A DNA stretch of 64,000 nucleotides from contig NZ_AP025183.1 of NCBI RefSeq assembly GCF_020885975.1, forward strand, positions 2,207,029 to 2,271,028, written 5' to 3'. The notes under the pieces are model-generated. The model made no database searches. It had not been told where the DNA came from and saw only the letters and a program-made list of their open reading frames with translations. Shown here one piece after another: positions 32,221 through 41,561 of the stretch. The DNA is from Flavobacterium ammonificans. GTDB taxonomy: Bacteria; Bacteroidota; Bacteroidia; Flavobacteriales; Flavobacteriaceae. The stretch's first letter is position 1, and each line of letters starts with the position of its first letter. Both the position numbers and the translations under genes were made by a program.

Positions 32221-33999
32221 TTAAAAATCAAACTTATAATTAGCCCCTAATATTATTTGAAATCCTTGAACTGGATAGTTCAACCATTTTTGGTAGGATT
32301 GATTCGCAATATTATTGGCTTTTAAAAAACCAGTCAATCGCGCGCTGTGTTTGTAACTTAAATGAGCATTCAAATCTACAAACGATTTTAAGGTAGTTGG
32401 AGCGTTATTATAAACTGGCGGGTAAATTTGTATATAAGCCATATCTCTATTTATTTGTAAATCTTTTCGTGAACCTACAAAAAATACATCTGCCCCAGCA
32501 TACCATTTTGAATTAATAGTATAATCTACATTCGCATTCAATTGTATAGCAGGTAAATTCCACGCCTCTTTCTGTGATTCTGTATTGTAAAAAGCGATTG
32601 TCCCATTGGCTCCAAAACGCAATGCCTCAGACAGATCTGCTTTTATTTCTCCAAAAAGGCGCGCTGTTTTAACTCGATCAAAAACAACTTGAAGTGAGTT
32701 TCCAAAAGCATACGGCTGGTTAGTCAATTCAGCTGAGAAATCATTGCTTTTAAACAAGGCTTTATTTTTTTCATTGCTGAATGAACCTCTAATATTGTAG
32801 CTAATTGTAGCTGCCAATTTACCTTTTAAACCAGCAAAAACATCATATTTTCTGTCTGTTGGACTTATAATAGAAGTTGGCGATAGAAACGGATTTTGAT
32901 CTACAAAATTCAAATACGAGTTTTGGTCCAAGCCACCTTCTGCTCCAGCATAAAAAATCATTAAATCACCCACTACTTTGTGTGAGGCTGAAACTTGCGG
33001 ATAGAAGTACATCTTATTTGTACTGCTTTTTCCGCCTAAACTATAATACATTCCCACACCCAAACGCATAGTCCAATCGTCTTTCTCTAATTCATAACTA
33101 GGCGAAATTCCGAAATTGGTGAAACGATATTCAATAGGATTCAAATTGGTTTTTGTATAATTTTCATCCAATTGACCGCCTAAATAATCTACGATAGCAT
33201 TTAACTTGATTTCTTTGCCAAAAGCGTTGAATTTAAATGAAGGTTTGGCATAGAATCGATTTTCTGACGAACCAAAAGCATCTGAAAAATGAGCAAATCT
33301 GAAGCTTGCCGCTTCCAAAATACTTTCGTTAAACTCAATTTTAGAGTCCAAAGCAATCGTATTATAAACCTGTCTAGGATCAATCGAGTTAATCAAACTA
33401 GTCTTTATTGTAGGCGAAATCAAATTCATAAAAGCCGTTGGTAATCCATACCAATTATAGATTTGATTTTGGTACCCTAAATTCACATTCCAAGACAACT
33501 CTTTAGCCTCTGCTCCATAGGTTAGATCCAAAGAAGTATCATAAAATGCATTATCTAAATCCACTCCTTTAATTCCGCCTTGAGAAGACAAATGGCGAAA
33601 CATACCCGCCACATATTCCTCTGAATTTAAATCTTGAGTAACAAATAACTCGGCATTTATGGTTCCATAATTACCAGCTCCCAATGTTGCATAACTTTTA
33701 TAAAAACGTCCTAATTCTTCTTTTTCGACACTTTCAGCACCACCCTTCGAAGGAGTAAAAGTAGATGCCACTGGAAAAGAAAAAATACTATACTTTACAG
33801 TCTCTTTAACCGAGTTAACTTCGTCATTCAAAGAAGGTGTCTCTTTAATTTTAAAAGCATCAGAAATTGTTGGAGTATATGATTTTACCACATTAACTTC
33901 TTCAGTTCTTATTTTTTCGTTTTTTTTCTGTGCTATGCCAAATTGAACAAATAATAAAGCAAAAGAATAAAAGACTGTATTTTGAAAAATTTTTATCAT
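32221..33999 (-). CDS. Outer-membrane beta-barrel protein (TonB-receptor-like, no plug)
   Basis: A 592-residue exported protein with a signal peptide ending near QFGIAQ. It has a short N-terminal region (VNVVKSYTPTISDAFKIKETPSL) and then repeated amphipathic beta-strands to the end (GFQIILGANYKFDF), typical of a TonB-dependent receptor barrel. The plug domain is missing, so it may be a structural or assembly-type barrel. It is sandwiched between the TPR gene (29-base gap) and the Gre-like gene (zero gap), a set that looks like one operon. Confidence 0.78.
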   Translation of the reverse strand: MIKIFQNTVFYSFALLFVQFGIAQKKNEKIRTEEVNVVKSYTPTISDAFKIKETPSLNDEVNSVKETVKYSIFSFPVASTFTPSKGGAESVEKEELGRFYKSYATLGAGNYGTINAELFVTQDLNSEEYVAGMFRHLSSQGGIKGVDLDNAFYDTSLDLTYGAEAKELSWNVNLGYQNQIYNWYGLPTAFMNLISPTIKTSLINSIDPRQVYNTIALDSKIEFNESILEAASFRFAHFSDAFGSSENRFYAKPSFKFNAFGKEIKLNAIVDYLGGQLDENYTKTNLNPIEYRFTNFGISPSYELEKDDWTMRLGVGMYYSLGGKSSTNKMYFYPQVSASHKVVGDLMIFYAGAEGGLDQNSYLNFVDQNPFLSPTSIISPTDRKYDVFAGLKGKLAATISYNIRGSFSNEKNKALFKSNDFSAELTNQPYAFGNSLQVVFDRVKTARLFGEIKADLSEALRFGANGTIAFYNTESQKEAWNLPAIQLNANVDYTINSKWYAGADVFFVGSRKDLQINRDMAYIQIYPPVYNNAPTTLKSFVDLNAHLSYKHSARLTGFLKANNIANQSYQKWLNYPVQGFQIILGANYKFDF

Positions 34000-34028
34000 A
34001 ATGAGTTGGATATTATATAATGAAATAG

Positions 34029-37000
34029 CTATTCTTTAATTATAGATGAATTTGTTTTTGACTCCTCTACTTTAATAGTATCTAAATCTGCTTGCGCTTT
34101 AGACACAATTTCAGGATATTCAGAAAAATTTTTAATAATGGTTTCCAATATGAATGTAGCCTGATAACTGTCTTTCAAAGCATAAAAATTGGACGCCATT
34201 AACAACAAACCTTTGGCACCATACCATTTATAATCAGAATAATTTTTAGCTAATTGTTGCACTGATGCATTCGATTCTTCATAATTAGCCGCTTTATTTT
34301 TGAAATAAGCCTCATAATACAAGGCCTCTGCTCCTAACTCTCCTTGAGATGAAATCAATTTTTCATAACCTGCCTTAGCTTTGGCTTCATCACCAGTCTC
34401 CATTGCGGATCGAGCCACTACAATTTGCGCATCATTTTTTACATCAACTTCAATTTTAGGATTATCCAACACTTTTTCTGCATACACAACAGCATTAGCA
34501 TAGTCTTTTTTATCGTAATACAATTTCATCAAATTTGCTTGCGCAAATGTTTTGTTGGATAGCAAATCCGCTTCGTTCTCAATTCGAGTTAAAACTACTA
34601 TTGCCTTATCAACCTCCTTTGATTTCAATACAATTTGAGCCAAACGCACCAATGAAGGCTCAGTAAATTCATTTCGAGGCTCTGCAATAACATAATCATA
34701 ATTAGTTGCAGCTTTTTCCTCTAAACCAGTTGCATAACGCAATTGCCCCAAATAAAAGTGCGCTTGTAAAGCATGAATTCCTTTTGGAAAAACAGTTAAA
34801 TAGGAAGCGAAACCACTAATCGCTTCAGAAGTATTACTTTGTTGGTATTGCTTTTCTGCAGACTCGTAGGTATCATTATCCAAATCGGCATCAGTTACAG
34901 CAACAAAATCTAATGTTCTTACCCAAGCAGCATATTCATCTACTTTGCCATTTTCTACATAAATCAAACGGGCAGTTGATACCGCCTCTAATGCTTCGGA
35001 AGATTTAGGAAAATCAGCTACTACCTTTTTAAATTTCGCCAGTGCCTTTTCATCTTTTTCTGCATTGTAATACACTAGACCTTGTCTTAATATTGATTTT
35101 GAAACAAACGAACCGTTTCCATATTCTACGATTAATTGGTCATAGGTTTTTATTGCTTGATCATCTTTGTTTAAAGTGACATACGTATTTCCTAATTCAA
35201 ATAAAGCATCATCGCGGTATTCTGATTTTGGATACTGCTCTAAAAACGAAACTAGACTTTCGATTTTTTTATCATTCTTTCCAATGAAACCAAAAGACAA
35301 ACTTCGCTGGTAAAGCGCATAATCCGCATTCACACTTTTTTGCTCAATTACTTTGGCATAAGCCTCCATAGCCGAACCGTATTTAGATGTTACAAAGCGG
35401 CAATCAGCAAGGCGTAAATAGGCATCATTCAAACGTACTTTGTCTGTGCCTTTGTCAATTTGTTTTTGAAAATAATTTCCTGCCTGATCGTACTCTTTCA
35501 TTTTAAAATACGCATAAGCAATATTGTAATTGCAATTGCTGAACTCAGGAGTTGTTGTTGCTTCGCTATAAGTAAGAAACTGTTTGAATGACAACAAGGC
35601 ATTTTTAAAATCATCTAATACAAATTGGGTTTCTCCTTTCCAAAACGTAGCTCTAGCAGTTATAAAAGCGTCTTTTTGTTGACCAATCGCTTTTTCAAAC
35701 TGTTGTAAAGCTAGTTGATACTCGCCATCTGTAAAAGATTGCAATCCACTGTAGAAAAGAACTTTTTGATAGGCCAATTTATTCTCTTGACTCTCATTTT
35801 TTTCCAAAATAAGCAACGCTCCTTTGTAGTTTTTTGAAGAAATATAAGAATCAACTAGCAATTTTCGGATGGAAGATGCGCTTGAACTTTGAGGAAACTG
35901 TTCTAAATAAGAAAGTAAAATTTTAGGAACACTCTCATACGAATTTCCAATTTCGTAACTCAATTTCGCATAATTCAAACTCGATTCTTCTTTTAATGAA
36001 TTATCAAAATCCATTTCAGAAGCATTTTTAAAAGCATTTAGCGCTTCTTGTTTCTTATTTAAACTCAAATAACTTTGTCCTAAATGGTAAAAGCCGTTTT
36101 GCGCAATAAAATCTTTACCGTCAATAATTTTGTTAAACTGAGATACTGCGTTCTGAAACTCTTTTTGCTGATAGTATGCAAATCCCAATTGATAAAAATC
36201 AGTATTCGTCCATTTTCCATTTTTACCCTCATACAACTTTAAATAGTCGATTGCTTTGGCATATTCTTTTAAATTAAAATAGCTTTCGCCAATAATCTTA
36301 TTCAGTTCTGATTGTTCTTCAACAGAAGATTTTGGTAGTGCTGTAATTCCTAAATCAATAGCCTTTTGAAAGTTTCCTGACTTAAAATTCATATCTGATT
36401 GGTAATAGGACATTCGTTCCTTGTATTTTCCCTCATTGGATACTGCATCAAAATACTTGGTAGCTTGTTTATAATCATCACCCTCATAAGCCATAAAACC
36501 CAAATAATATTTGGCTTGCGATCCATAATTTTCACTTTCTACAACTTTATTAAAATAAGTCGTAGCCTCTTTTTTGTTCTTGGTAATAAAAAAACTATAT
36601 GCTTTTTGAAAATTGTATTTCTCGCTTTCGCTAACGGACAAATACATTTCATCTACTTGATCGTACCAAGTCAATGCTTTTTCATAATTCTCTTGTTGAA
36701 AATAAAAATGCCCAATTTCTAAATAAGACGTATTTTTCTTGGTACTCGTTGGATAATTATTTATAAATCGCTCCATCAAAACACCTGCATTGGGTTGTCT
36801 TTCGCGAATCGCACATATTGCCGTGTAATACATTAAATCAGATTGTAACTCTGGATGGAGTGAACTGGAATTTAAGCGATCAAATACCAATTTAGCATTC
36901 CCAAATTGCCCCGCATTGAAAAGAGAAACCGCAGTTTCATACTCTTTTATATTGGAATTGTATATGGATGACTTTTGAGCTGAAACCGAAAAAGTTCCAC

Positions 37001-37040
37001 AAAAAAATAGGGTGAATAAAATCCCAGAAAGTATACGCAT
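34029..37040 (-). CDS. Large exported TPR-repeat protein
   Basis: A 1003-residue protein with signal peptide MRILSGILFTLFFCGTFSVSA followed almost wholly by tetratricopeptide repeats, for example YEKALTWYDQV, YKQATKYFDAVSNEG, AIDYLKLYEGKNGKW, FQNAVSQFNKIIDG and DQAIKTYDQLIVEYGNG. Such proteins act as periplasmic scaffolds. Its constant link to the downstream barrel suggests a cell-envelope complex; function is otherwise unknown. A -7 box lies at 37061-37068. Confidence 0.85.
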   Translation of the reverse strand: MRILSGILFTLFFCGTFSVSAQKSSIYNSNIKEYETAVSLFNAGQFGNAKLVFDRLNSSSLHPELQSDLMYYTAICAIRERQPNAGVLMERFINNYPTSTKKNTSYLEIGHFYFQQENYEKALTWYDQVDEMYLSVSESEKYNFQKAYSFFITKNKKEATTYFNKVVESENYGSQAKYYLGFMAYEGDDYKQATKYFDAVSNEGKYKERMSYYQSDMNFKSGNFQKAIDLGITALPKSSVEEQSELNKIIGESYFNLKEYAKAIDYLKLYEGKNGKWTNTDFYQLGFAYYQQKEFQNAVSQFNKIIDGKDFIAQNGFYHLGQSYLSLNKKQEALNAFKNASEMDFDNSLKEESSLNYAKLSYEIGNSYESVPKILLSYLEQFPQSSSASSIRKLLVDSYISSKNYKGALLILEKNESQENKLAYQKVLFYSGLQSFTDGEYQLALQQFEKAIGQQKDAFITARATFWKGETQFVLDDFKNALLSFKQFLTYSEATTTPEFSNCNYNIAYAYFKMKEYDQAGNYFQKQIDKGTDKVRLNDAYLRLADCRFVTSKYGSAMEAYAKVIEQKSVNADYALYQRSLSFGFIGKNDKKIESLVSFLEQYPKSEYRDDALFELGNTYVTLNKDDQAIKTYDQLIVEYGNGSFVSKSILRQGLVYYNAEKDEKALAKFKKVVADFPKSSEALEAVSTARLIYVENGKVDEYAAWVRTLDFVAVTDADLDNDTYESAEKQYQQSNTSEAISGFASYLTVFPKGIHALQAHFYLGQLRYATGLEEKAATNYDYVIAEPRNEFTEPSLVRLAQIVLKSKEVDKAIVVLTRIENEADLLSNKTFAQANLMKLYYDKKDYANAVVYAEKVLDNPKIEVDVKNDAQIVVARSAMETGDEAKAKAGYEKLISSQGELGAEALYYEAYFKNKAANYEESNASVQQLAKNYSDYKWYGAKGLLLMASNFYALKDSYQATFILETIIKNFSEYPEIVSKAQADLDTIKVEESKTNSSIIKE

Positions 37041-37060
37041 TGTGATTTTTGTTTAAAATT

Positions 37061-37068
37061 CAAATGTA
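37061..37068 (-). promoter_or_regulatory. -7 box of the TPR-barrel-Gre-like operon
   Basis: Minus strand TACATTTG is an exact TAnnTTTG match, 20 bases before the ATG at 37040. No TTG is seen at the -33 position. Confidence 0.5.
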
Positions 37069-37158
37069 TCGTTTTATACCCTTTATAACGAACAGCTATC
37101 CGTTTTTATTATGAACAAATGTTTTAACAAAAAAATAAAAAAAATTAGGGTTTGATAC

Positions 37159-37188
37159 TTGAAATTTGGCAATTGATAATTACTTTTA
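37159..37188 (+). promoter_or_regulatory. Promoter of ftsE
   Basis: TTG at 37159-37161, 19-base spacer, TACTTTTA at 37181-37188 (one mismatch to consensus). The start codon follows after 12 to 21 bases. Confidence 0.45.
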
Positions 37189-37209
37189 CCACTTAAACAA
37201 ATGCAAATT

Positions 37210-37893
37210 ATGTCACAATCCATTTTATCTTTAAGAAACGCTACAATATATCAAGAAGGAAGAATCATTTTATCTGATGTAAACCTTGAAGTAAAGCAAG
37301 GCGAATTCATTTATGTAATTGGCAAAACCGGCTCAGGGAAAAGTAGCTTATTGAAGACTTTGTATGCCGATTTGGAACTTAAAGAAGGTGCAGGACATAT
37401 TGTAGATTTTGATTTGGCTACTTTAAAAGAAGATGATATTCCTTTTTTGAGAAGAAAAATCGGAATTGTTTTTCAAGATTTTAAATTATTACCTGATCGT
37501 TCTGTAAAAGACAATATGCTTTTTGTTTTGAAAGCAACAGGTTGGACAGATACTCCTGAAATGCTTCAAAAAATTGATGAAGTATTAGATAAAGTGGGAA
37601 TGAAAGATTTTGCTACTAAAATGCCGCACCAACTTTCAGGCGGAGAACAACAACGTGTAGCTATTGCAAGAGCCTTATTAAATGACCCCGAATTAATTTT
37701 AGCCGATGAACCAACAGGTAACTTGGATCCACAAACCAGTGCTGAAGTTTTAGAAGTACTTCGTAAAATTAATGAGAATGGAAAAACAGTATTAATGTCA
37801 ACTCACGATTACGCATTATTAGTTAAATTCCCATTTAAAACGTTGAAATGTGAAGATGCTAAAATTTTTGAAGTAGTTCAAAAAACAGCATAA
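37210..37893 (+). CDS. ftsE: Cell division ATP-binding protein FtsE
   Basis: A 227-residue ABC ATPase. The Walker A is GKTGSGKSS, the Q-loop is in GIVFQDFKLLPDRSV, the signature is LSGGEQQR and the Walker B is LILADEPTGNLD. The FQDFKLLPDRSV run is characteristic of FtsE, which with FtsX transmits divisome signals to peptidoglycan hydrolases. ftsX is not adjacent; a methyltransferase gene follows after 6 bases. I prefer ATG 37210 (MSQSILSL) over ATG 37201. Confidence 0.88.
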   Translation: MSQSILSLRNATIYQEGRIILSDVNLEVKQGEFIYVIGKTGSGKSSLLKTLYADLELKEGAGHIVDFDLATLKEDDIPFLRRKIGIVFQDFKLLPDRSVKDNMLFVLKATGWTDTPEMLQKIDEVLDKVGMKDFATKMPHQLSGGEQQRVAIARALLNDPELILADEPTGNLDPQTSAEVLEVLRKINENGKTVLMSTHDYALLVKFPFKTLKCEDAKIFEVVQKTA

Positions 37894-37899
37894 TTCAAA

Positions 37900-38685
37900 A
37901 TGAAGCAAATTAGCTCTTTACAAAATCCATTTATCAAATCATTGGTGTTATTGCAGGAAAAAGCAAAAGCACGCAAGCAAAGCGGCTCTTTTTTAATAGA
38001 AGGACAACGCGAAATAAGTATTGCTATCAAAGGCGGTTACCTAATCGAAACTGTACTTTTTTTACCTGAGATTTGTTCCGAAAAAGAAGCACAACAAATG
38101 GCTCCTACAGCCGAATTAATAGAAATCAATAAAGAGGTTTTTCAAAAATTAGCCTATCGTGATACTACCGAAGGTATTTTGGCTGTAGCCAAAACTAAAT
38201 CTACGCAGTTATCTGATTTACAATTATCTCAAAATCCATTAATTTTAGTTGCCGAAGCTCCTGAAAAACCAGGCAACATTGGGGCTTTATTGCGTACCGC
38301 TGACGCCGCAAATTTAGATGCAGTGATTATTGCTAATCCCAAAAGCGATCTATACAATCCTAATATTGTGCGCTCAAGTGTAGGTTGTTTATTTACTAAT
38401 CAAATTGCCACAGGAACAACTCCTGAAATCATCGCTTTTTTGAAAGACAATAAAATTGACTTTTACTGCGCTACTTTACAAAACTCAAACGAATACCATA
38501 AAGAAAACTACACTACCCCAACGGCATTAGTTGTTGGAACAGAAGCGACTGGATTATCCCAAGAATGGCGAGACGCAGCCAAGAAAAATATTATCATTCC
38601 GATGCAAGGCGAAATTGATTCTATGAATGTATCTGTCGCTGCTGCTATTTTAATTTTTGAAGCCAAAAGACAAAGAGGTTTTTAA
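37900..38685 (+). CDS. TrmH/SpoU family RNA 2'-O-methyltransferase
   Basis: A 261-residue SPOUT methyltransferase. The N-terminal substrate-binding domain opens with ISSLQNPFIKSLVLLQEK. The knot motifs are EAPEKPGNIGALLRTADAAN, VVGTEATGLSQEW and IPMQGEIDSMNVSVAAAI. It methylates a ribose 2'-OH in rRNA or tRNA; the exact target cannot be read. It sits 6 bases after ftsE, probably cotranscribed. Confidence 0.92.
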   Translation: MKQISSLQNPFIKSLVLLQEKAKARKQSGSFLIEGQREISIAIKGGYLIETVLFLPEICSEKEAQQMAPTAELIEINKEVFQKLAYRDTTEGILAVAKTKSTQLSDLQLSQNPLILVAEAPEKPGNIGALLRTADAANLDAVIIANPKSDLYNPNIVRSSVGCLFTNQIATGTTPEIIAFLKDNKIDFYCATLQNSNEYHKENYTTPTALVVGTEATGLSQEWRDAAKKNIIIPMQGEIDSMNVSVAAAILIFEAKRQRGF

Positions 38686-38767
38686 ATTCTTTCTTAAAAT
38701 TATTCTCAAATTTCACTTGTGTAATTGGTCGTTATTTTCTAATTTTAGAAATTGAACCCCGGCTACT

Positions 38768-40990
38768 ATGACAGAAATAGATATTGAGAAAGAAAATAAG
38801 GCCATTGCCCAAGAATACAAAGAATTACTCCGAATTAGTTACCAAACACTAACGGATAGTGATAAGAAATTGATTCGGAAAGCTTTTGACGTGGCTGTTG
38901 ACGCTCACAAAGATCAAAGAAGAAAATCTGGAGAAGCTTACATTTTCCATCCTATTGCGGTGGCTAAAATTGTGGCTTCAGAAATAGGTTTAGGCGCTAC
39001 CTCTATTGCAGCAGCCTTATTGCACGATGTTGTTGAAGATACTCCCATTACTGTTGAAGATATCGAACGTCTATTCAATCCGAAAGTAGCTCAAATGGTG
39101 GAAGGGTTGACCAAAATATCTTTAGTCCAAAAAGATTTAAATGCGTCTATCCAAGCGGAGAATTTTCGAAAAATGATTTTAACTCTCAACGATGATGTTC
39201 GAGTAATTTTAATCAAACTCGCTGACCGTTTGCATAATATGCAAACTATGGGATCTATGCGAGAGGACAAGCAAACAAAGATCGCATCAGAAACTTTATA
39301 TATCTATGCCCCTTTGGCGCACCGATTAGGTCTTTATAATATCAAAACAAAGTTAGAGGATTTAGGATTAAAATATACAGAGCCGGCTGTATACCACGAT
39401 ATTGTTAGTAAAATAAAAGAAACCAAAGAAGAACAAGACAACTACATAAAAAATATTTCTGACGTTTTAAAAGCTTCATTAGAAACTGAAGGAGTTGAAG
39501 CTGTAATTAAAGGCAGGCCAAAATCCATTTACTCTATACGAAGAAAAATGAGAGTACAAGGAGTTAGTTTTGACGAAGTATTCGACAAATTTGCTTTGCG
39601 TATTGTTTATAAATCGAATCCTCATGACGAGAAATTTTTAGCTTGGAAAATATATTCTATTGTAACTGACCACTATCGTCCGAGTCCAAGTCGTTTGCGT
39701 GATTGGATTTCGTCACCAAAATCAACTGGTTACGAAGCCTTACACATCACTGTAATGGGACCAAAAGGCCGTTGGGTAGAAATCCAAGTTCGAAGCGAAC
39801 GCATGGATGAGATTGCCGAGAAAGGGTATGCAGCGCATTACAAATACAAAAATGGAGCTACAGAAGAAAGCGGATTAGATATTTGGCTAAATTTATTACG
39901 CGAGGCATTAGAAAATGCCGAAACCAATGCGGTAGATTTTGTTGAAGATTTTAAAATGAATTTATATTCGCAAGAAATCTTTGTTTTTACTCCAAAAGGA
40001 GACATTAAATCATTACCCAAAGGTGCCACCTCTCTTGACTTTGCTTTTGGAATACATTCAGAGATTGGTGTTCGTACCCGCGGAACACGTGTCAACGGAA
40101 AACTTGTACCTTTAAATTACGAATTAAAAAGTGGCGACCAAGTAGAAGTGATTACTTCTCCCAATCAAAAACCAACTTCTCATTGGCTAGATTACGTGAC
40201 CACTGCAAGGGCTAAAACAAAAATTAAAAATGTCCTAAATGAGGATACTAAAAAAATTGGCGAAGAAGGAAAAGAGTTGTTGACTAGAAAACTGAAACAC
40301 CTTAAAATAAACTTAGACGAAAAAACTGTTAACGAATTAGTTAATTTTTTCAAGCTCAAAACTAGTTTGGACTTATTTTATAGAATAGGAATTGGCGCTA
40401 TTGAAAACCAACAACTCAAAGACTTTGCCTCTCAAAAGAGCAATAAATTTTTAAGTTTCTTTAAAAATAAAATCAAAAGATCTAACAACACGCATTCCAA
40501 TGAAGATGTAAATAAGCCAGTAGTAAGTACTAATTATGACACATTAGTTTTTGGTAAAGAACATGATAAATTAGATTATAAATTTTCACCTTGTTGTAGC
40601 CCAATTCCAGGAGATGAAGTTTTTGGTTTTGTTACGGTAAATGAAGGTATTAAAATTCATAAAAGCGATTGTCCAAATGCTATTGGTTTACAATCTAACT
40701 ATGCCTACAGAATAATGATAGCCAAATGGATTGACTCAAGTCAAGAGGAATTCAAAGCTATCATTAAAATTACAGGAATGGACTCGTTAGGTTTGACCAA
40801 CCAATTGACTAAAGTGATATCAAATAATATGCATGTCAATATTCAAAGTATATCACTATCTACTGAAGCTGGAATTTTTGAAGGCCAAGTAACCGTAATT
40901 GTTCAAAATAACACTATTCTAAAAAAATTAATACTCAATATCAAAAAAATTGAAGGAGTGGATAAAGTAATTAGGATTTATACTTCGTAA
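38768..40990 (+). CDS. rsh: Rel/Spo bifunctional (p)ppGpp synthetase/hydrolase
   Basis: A 740-residue stringent-response enzyme. The HD hydrolase domain is intact (FHPIAVAKI, ALLHDVVEDT, KLADRLHNMQTM). The synthetase domain holds GRPKSIYSIRRKM and STGYEALHITVMGP. A TGS domain (FTPKGDIKSLPKGATSLDFA) and a C-terminal zinc-finger/ACT region (CCSPIPGDEV, ITGMDSLGLTNQLT) follow. Keeping both the HD and synthetase motifs indicates a bifunctional Rel. It precedes the Fur-family gene by 73 bases. Confidence 0.96.
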   Translation: MTEIDIEKENKAIAQEYKELLRISYQTLTDSDKKLIRKAFDVAVDAHKDQRRKSGEAYIFHPIAVAKIVASEIGLGATSIAAALLHDVVEDTPITVEDIERLFNPKVAQMVEGLTKISLVQKDLNASIQAENFRKMILTLNDDVRVILIKLADRLHNMQTMGSMREDKQTKIASETLYIYAPLAHRLGLYNIKTKLEDLGLKYTEPAVYHDIVSKIKETKEEQDNYIKNISDVLKASLETEGVEAVIKGRPKSIYSIRRKMRVQGVSFDEVFDKFALRIVYKSNPHDEKFLAWKIYSIVTDHYRPSPSRLRDWISSPKSTGYEALHITVMGPKGRWVEIQVRSERMDEIAEKGYAAHYKYKNGATEESGLDIWLNLLREALENAETNAVDFVEDFKMNLYSQEIFVFTPKGDIKSLPKGATSLDFAFGIHSEIGVRTRGTRVNGKLVPLNYELKSGDQVEVITSPNQKPTSHWLDYVTTARAKTKIKNVLNEDTKKIGEEGKELLTRKLKHLKINLDEKTVNELVNFFKLKTSLDLFYRIGIGAIENQQLKDFASQKSNKFLSFFKNKIKRSNNTHSNEDVNKPVVSTNYDTLVFGKEHDKLDYKFSPCCSPIPGDEVFGFVTVNEGIKIHKSDCPNAIGLQSNYAYRIMIAKWIDSSQEEFKAIIKITGMDSLGLTNQLTKVISNNMHVNIQSISLSTEAGIFEGQVTVIVQNNTILKKLILNIKKIEGVDKVIRIYTS

Positions 40991-41050
40991 AATATTTTTC
41001 AACAATTGACAAACTTATCAACTGATTTAGACAGTTCTTACAAAATAAAT

Positions 41051-41058
41051 TATCTTTG
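41051..41058 (+). promoter_or_regulatory. -7 box of the Fur-family gene
   Basis: TATCTTTG is an exact consensus box ending only five bases before the ATG at 41064. Transcription should start at or next to the A of the start codon, implying a leaderless mRNA. Confidence 0.6.
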
Positions 41059-41063
41059 CAACC

Positions 41064-41519
41064 ATGACACTTATAGCTTCAAATAATTCGAAAAATCAAG
41101 AGATTGTAAAAAACGTTTTTACAATGTATCTTGAAAATAACGGGCATCGCAAGACGCCTGAGCGCTATGCAATCCTCCAAGAAATATATGAAAATGAAGA
41201 TCATTTTGATATAGAAAATCTATACATCAAAATGAAAAATAAAAACTACCGTGTCAGTAGGGCTACACTTTACAATACTATAGAATTACTTTTAGACTGT
41301 GCTCTAGTTAGAAAGCATCAATTTGGTCAAAATCAAGCGCATTATGAAAAATCGTATTTTGACAAACAGCACGACCATATAATTATGACCGATACTGGCG
41401 AAGTAATTGAATTTTGCGATCCTCGAATTCAAACCATAAAAAAAACAATAGAAGAAATTTTCGATATTGAAATTTCAAATCATTCTTTGTATTTCTATGC
41501 CACTAAAAAAAATATTTAA
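41064..41519 (+). CDS. fur: Fur-family metalloregulator
   Basis: A 151-residue repressor with an N-terminal winged helix ([35 protein letters not shown] sequence, split by [14 protein letters not shown]) and a C-terminal metal/dimer domain ([20 protein letters not shown]). The usual structural-zinc CxxC after HDHIIM is absent; only one Cys (EFC) remains there. It could sense iron, zinc or peroxide. The palindromes before the siderophore receptor at 9.7 kb are plausible targets. Naming it Fur rather than Zur or PerR is a default. Confidence 0.85.
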   Translation: MTLIASNNSKNQEIVKNVFTMYLENNGHRKTPERYAILQEIYENEDHFDIENLYIKMKNKNYRVSRATLYNTIELLLDCALVRKHQFGQNQAHYEKSYFDKQHDHIIMTDTGEVIEFCDPRIQTIKKTIEEIFDIEISNHSLYFYATKKNI

Positions 41520-41561
41520 ATTAGATTATAATACTAAACACAACAACACAAATACAATATA

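Noticed and set aside
36399..36722. Hydrophobic plus-strand frame in the TPR gene
   Set aside because: The hydrophobic translation arises from antisense of Lys/Glu/Tyr-rich TPR codons; no promoter or start context.
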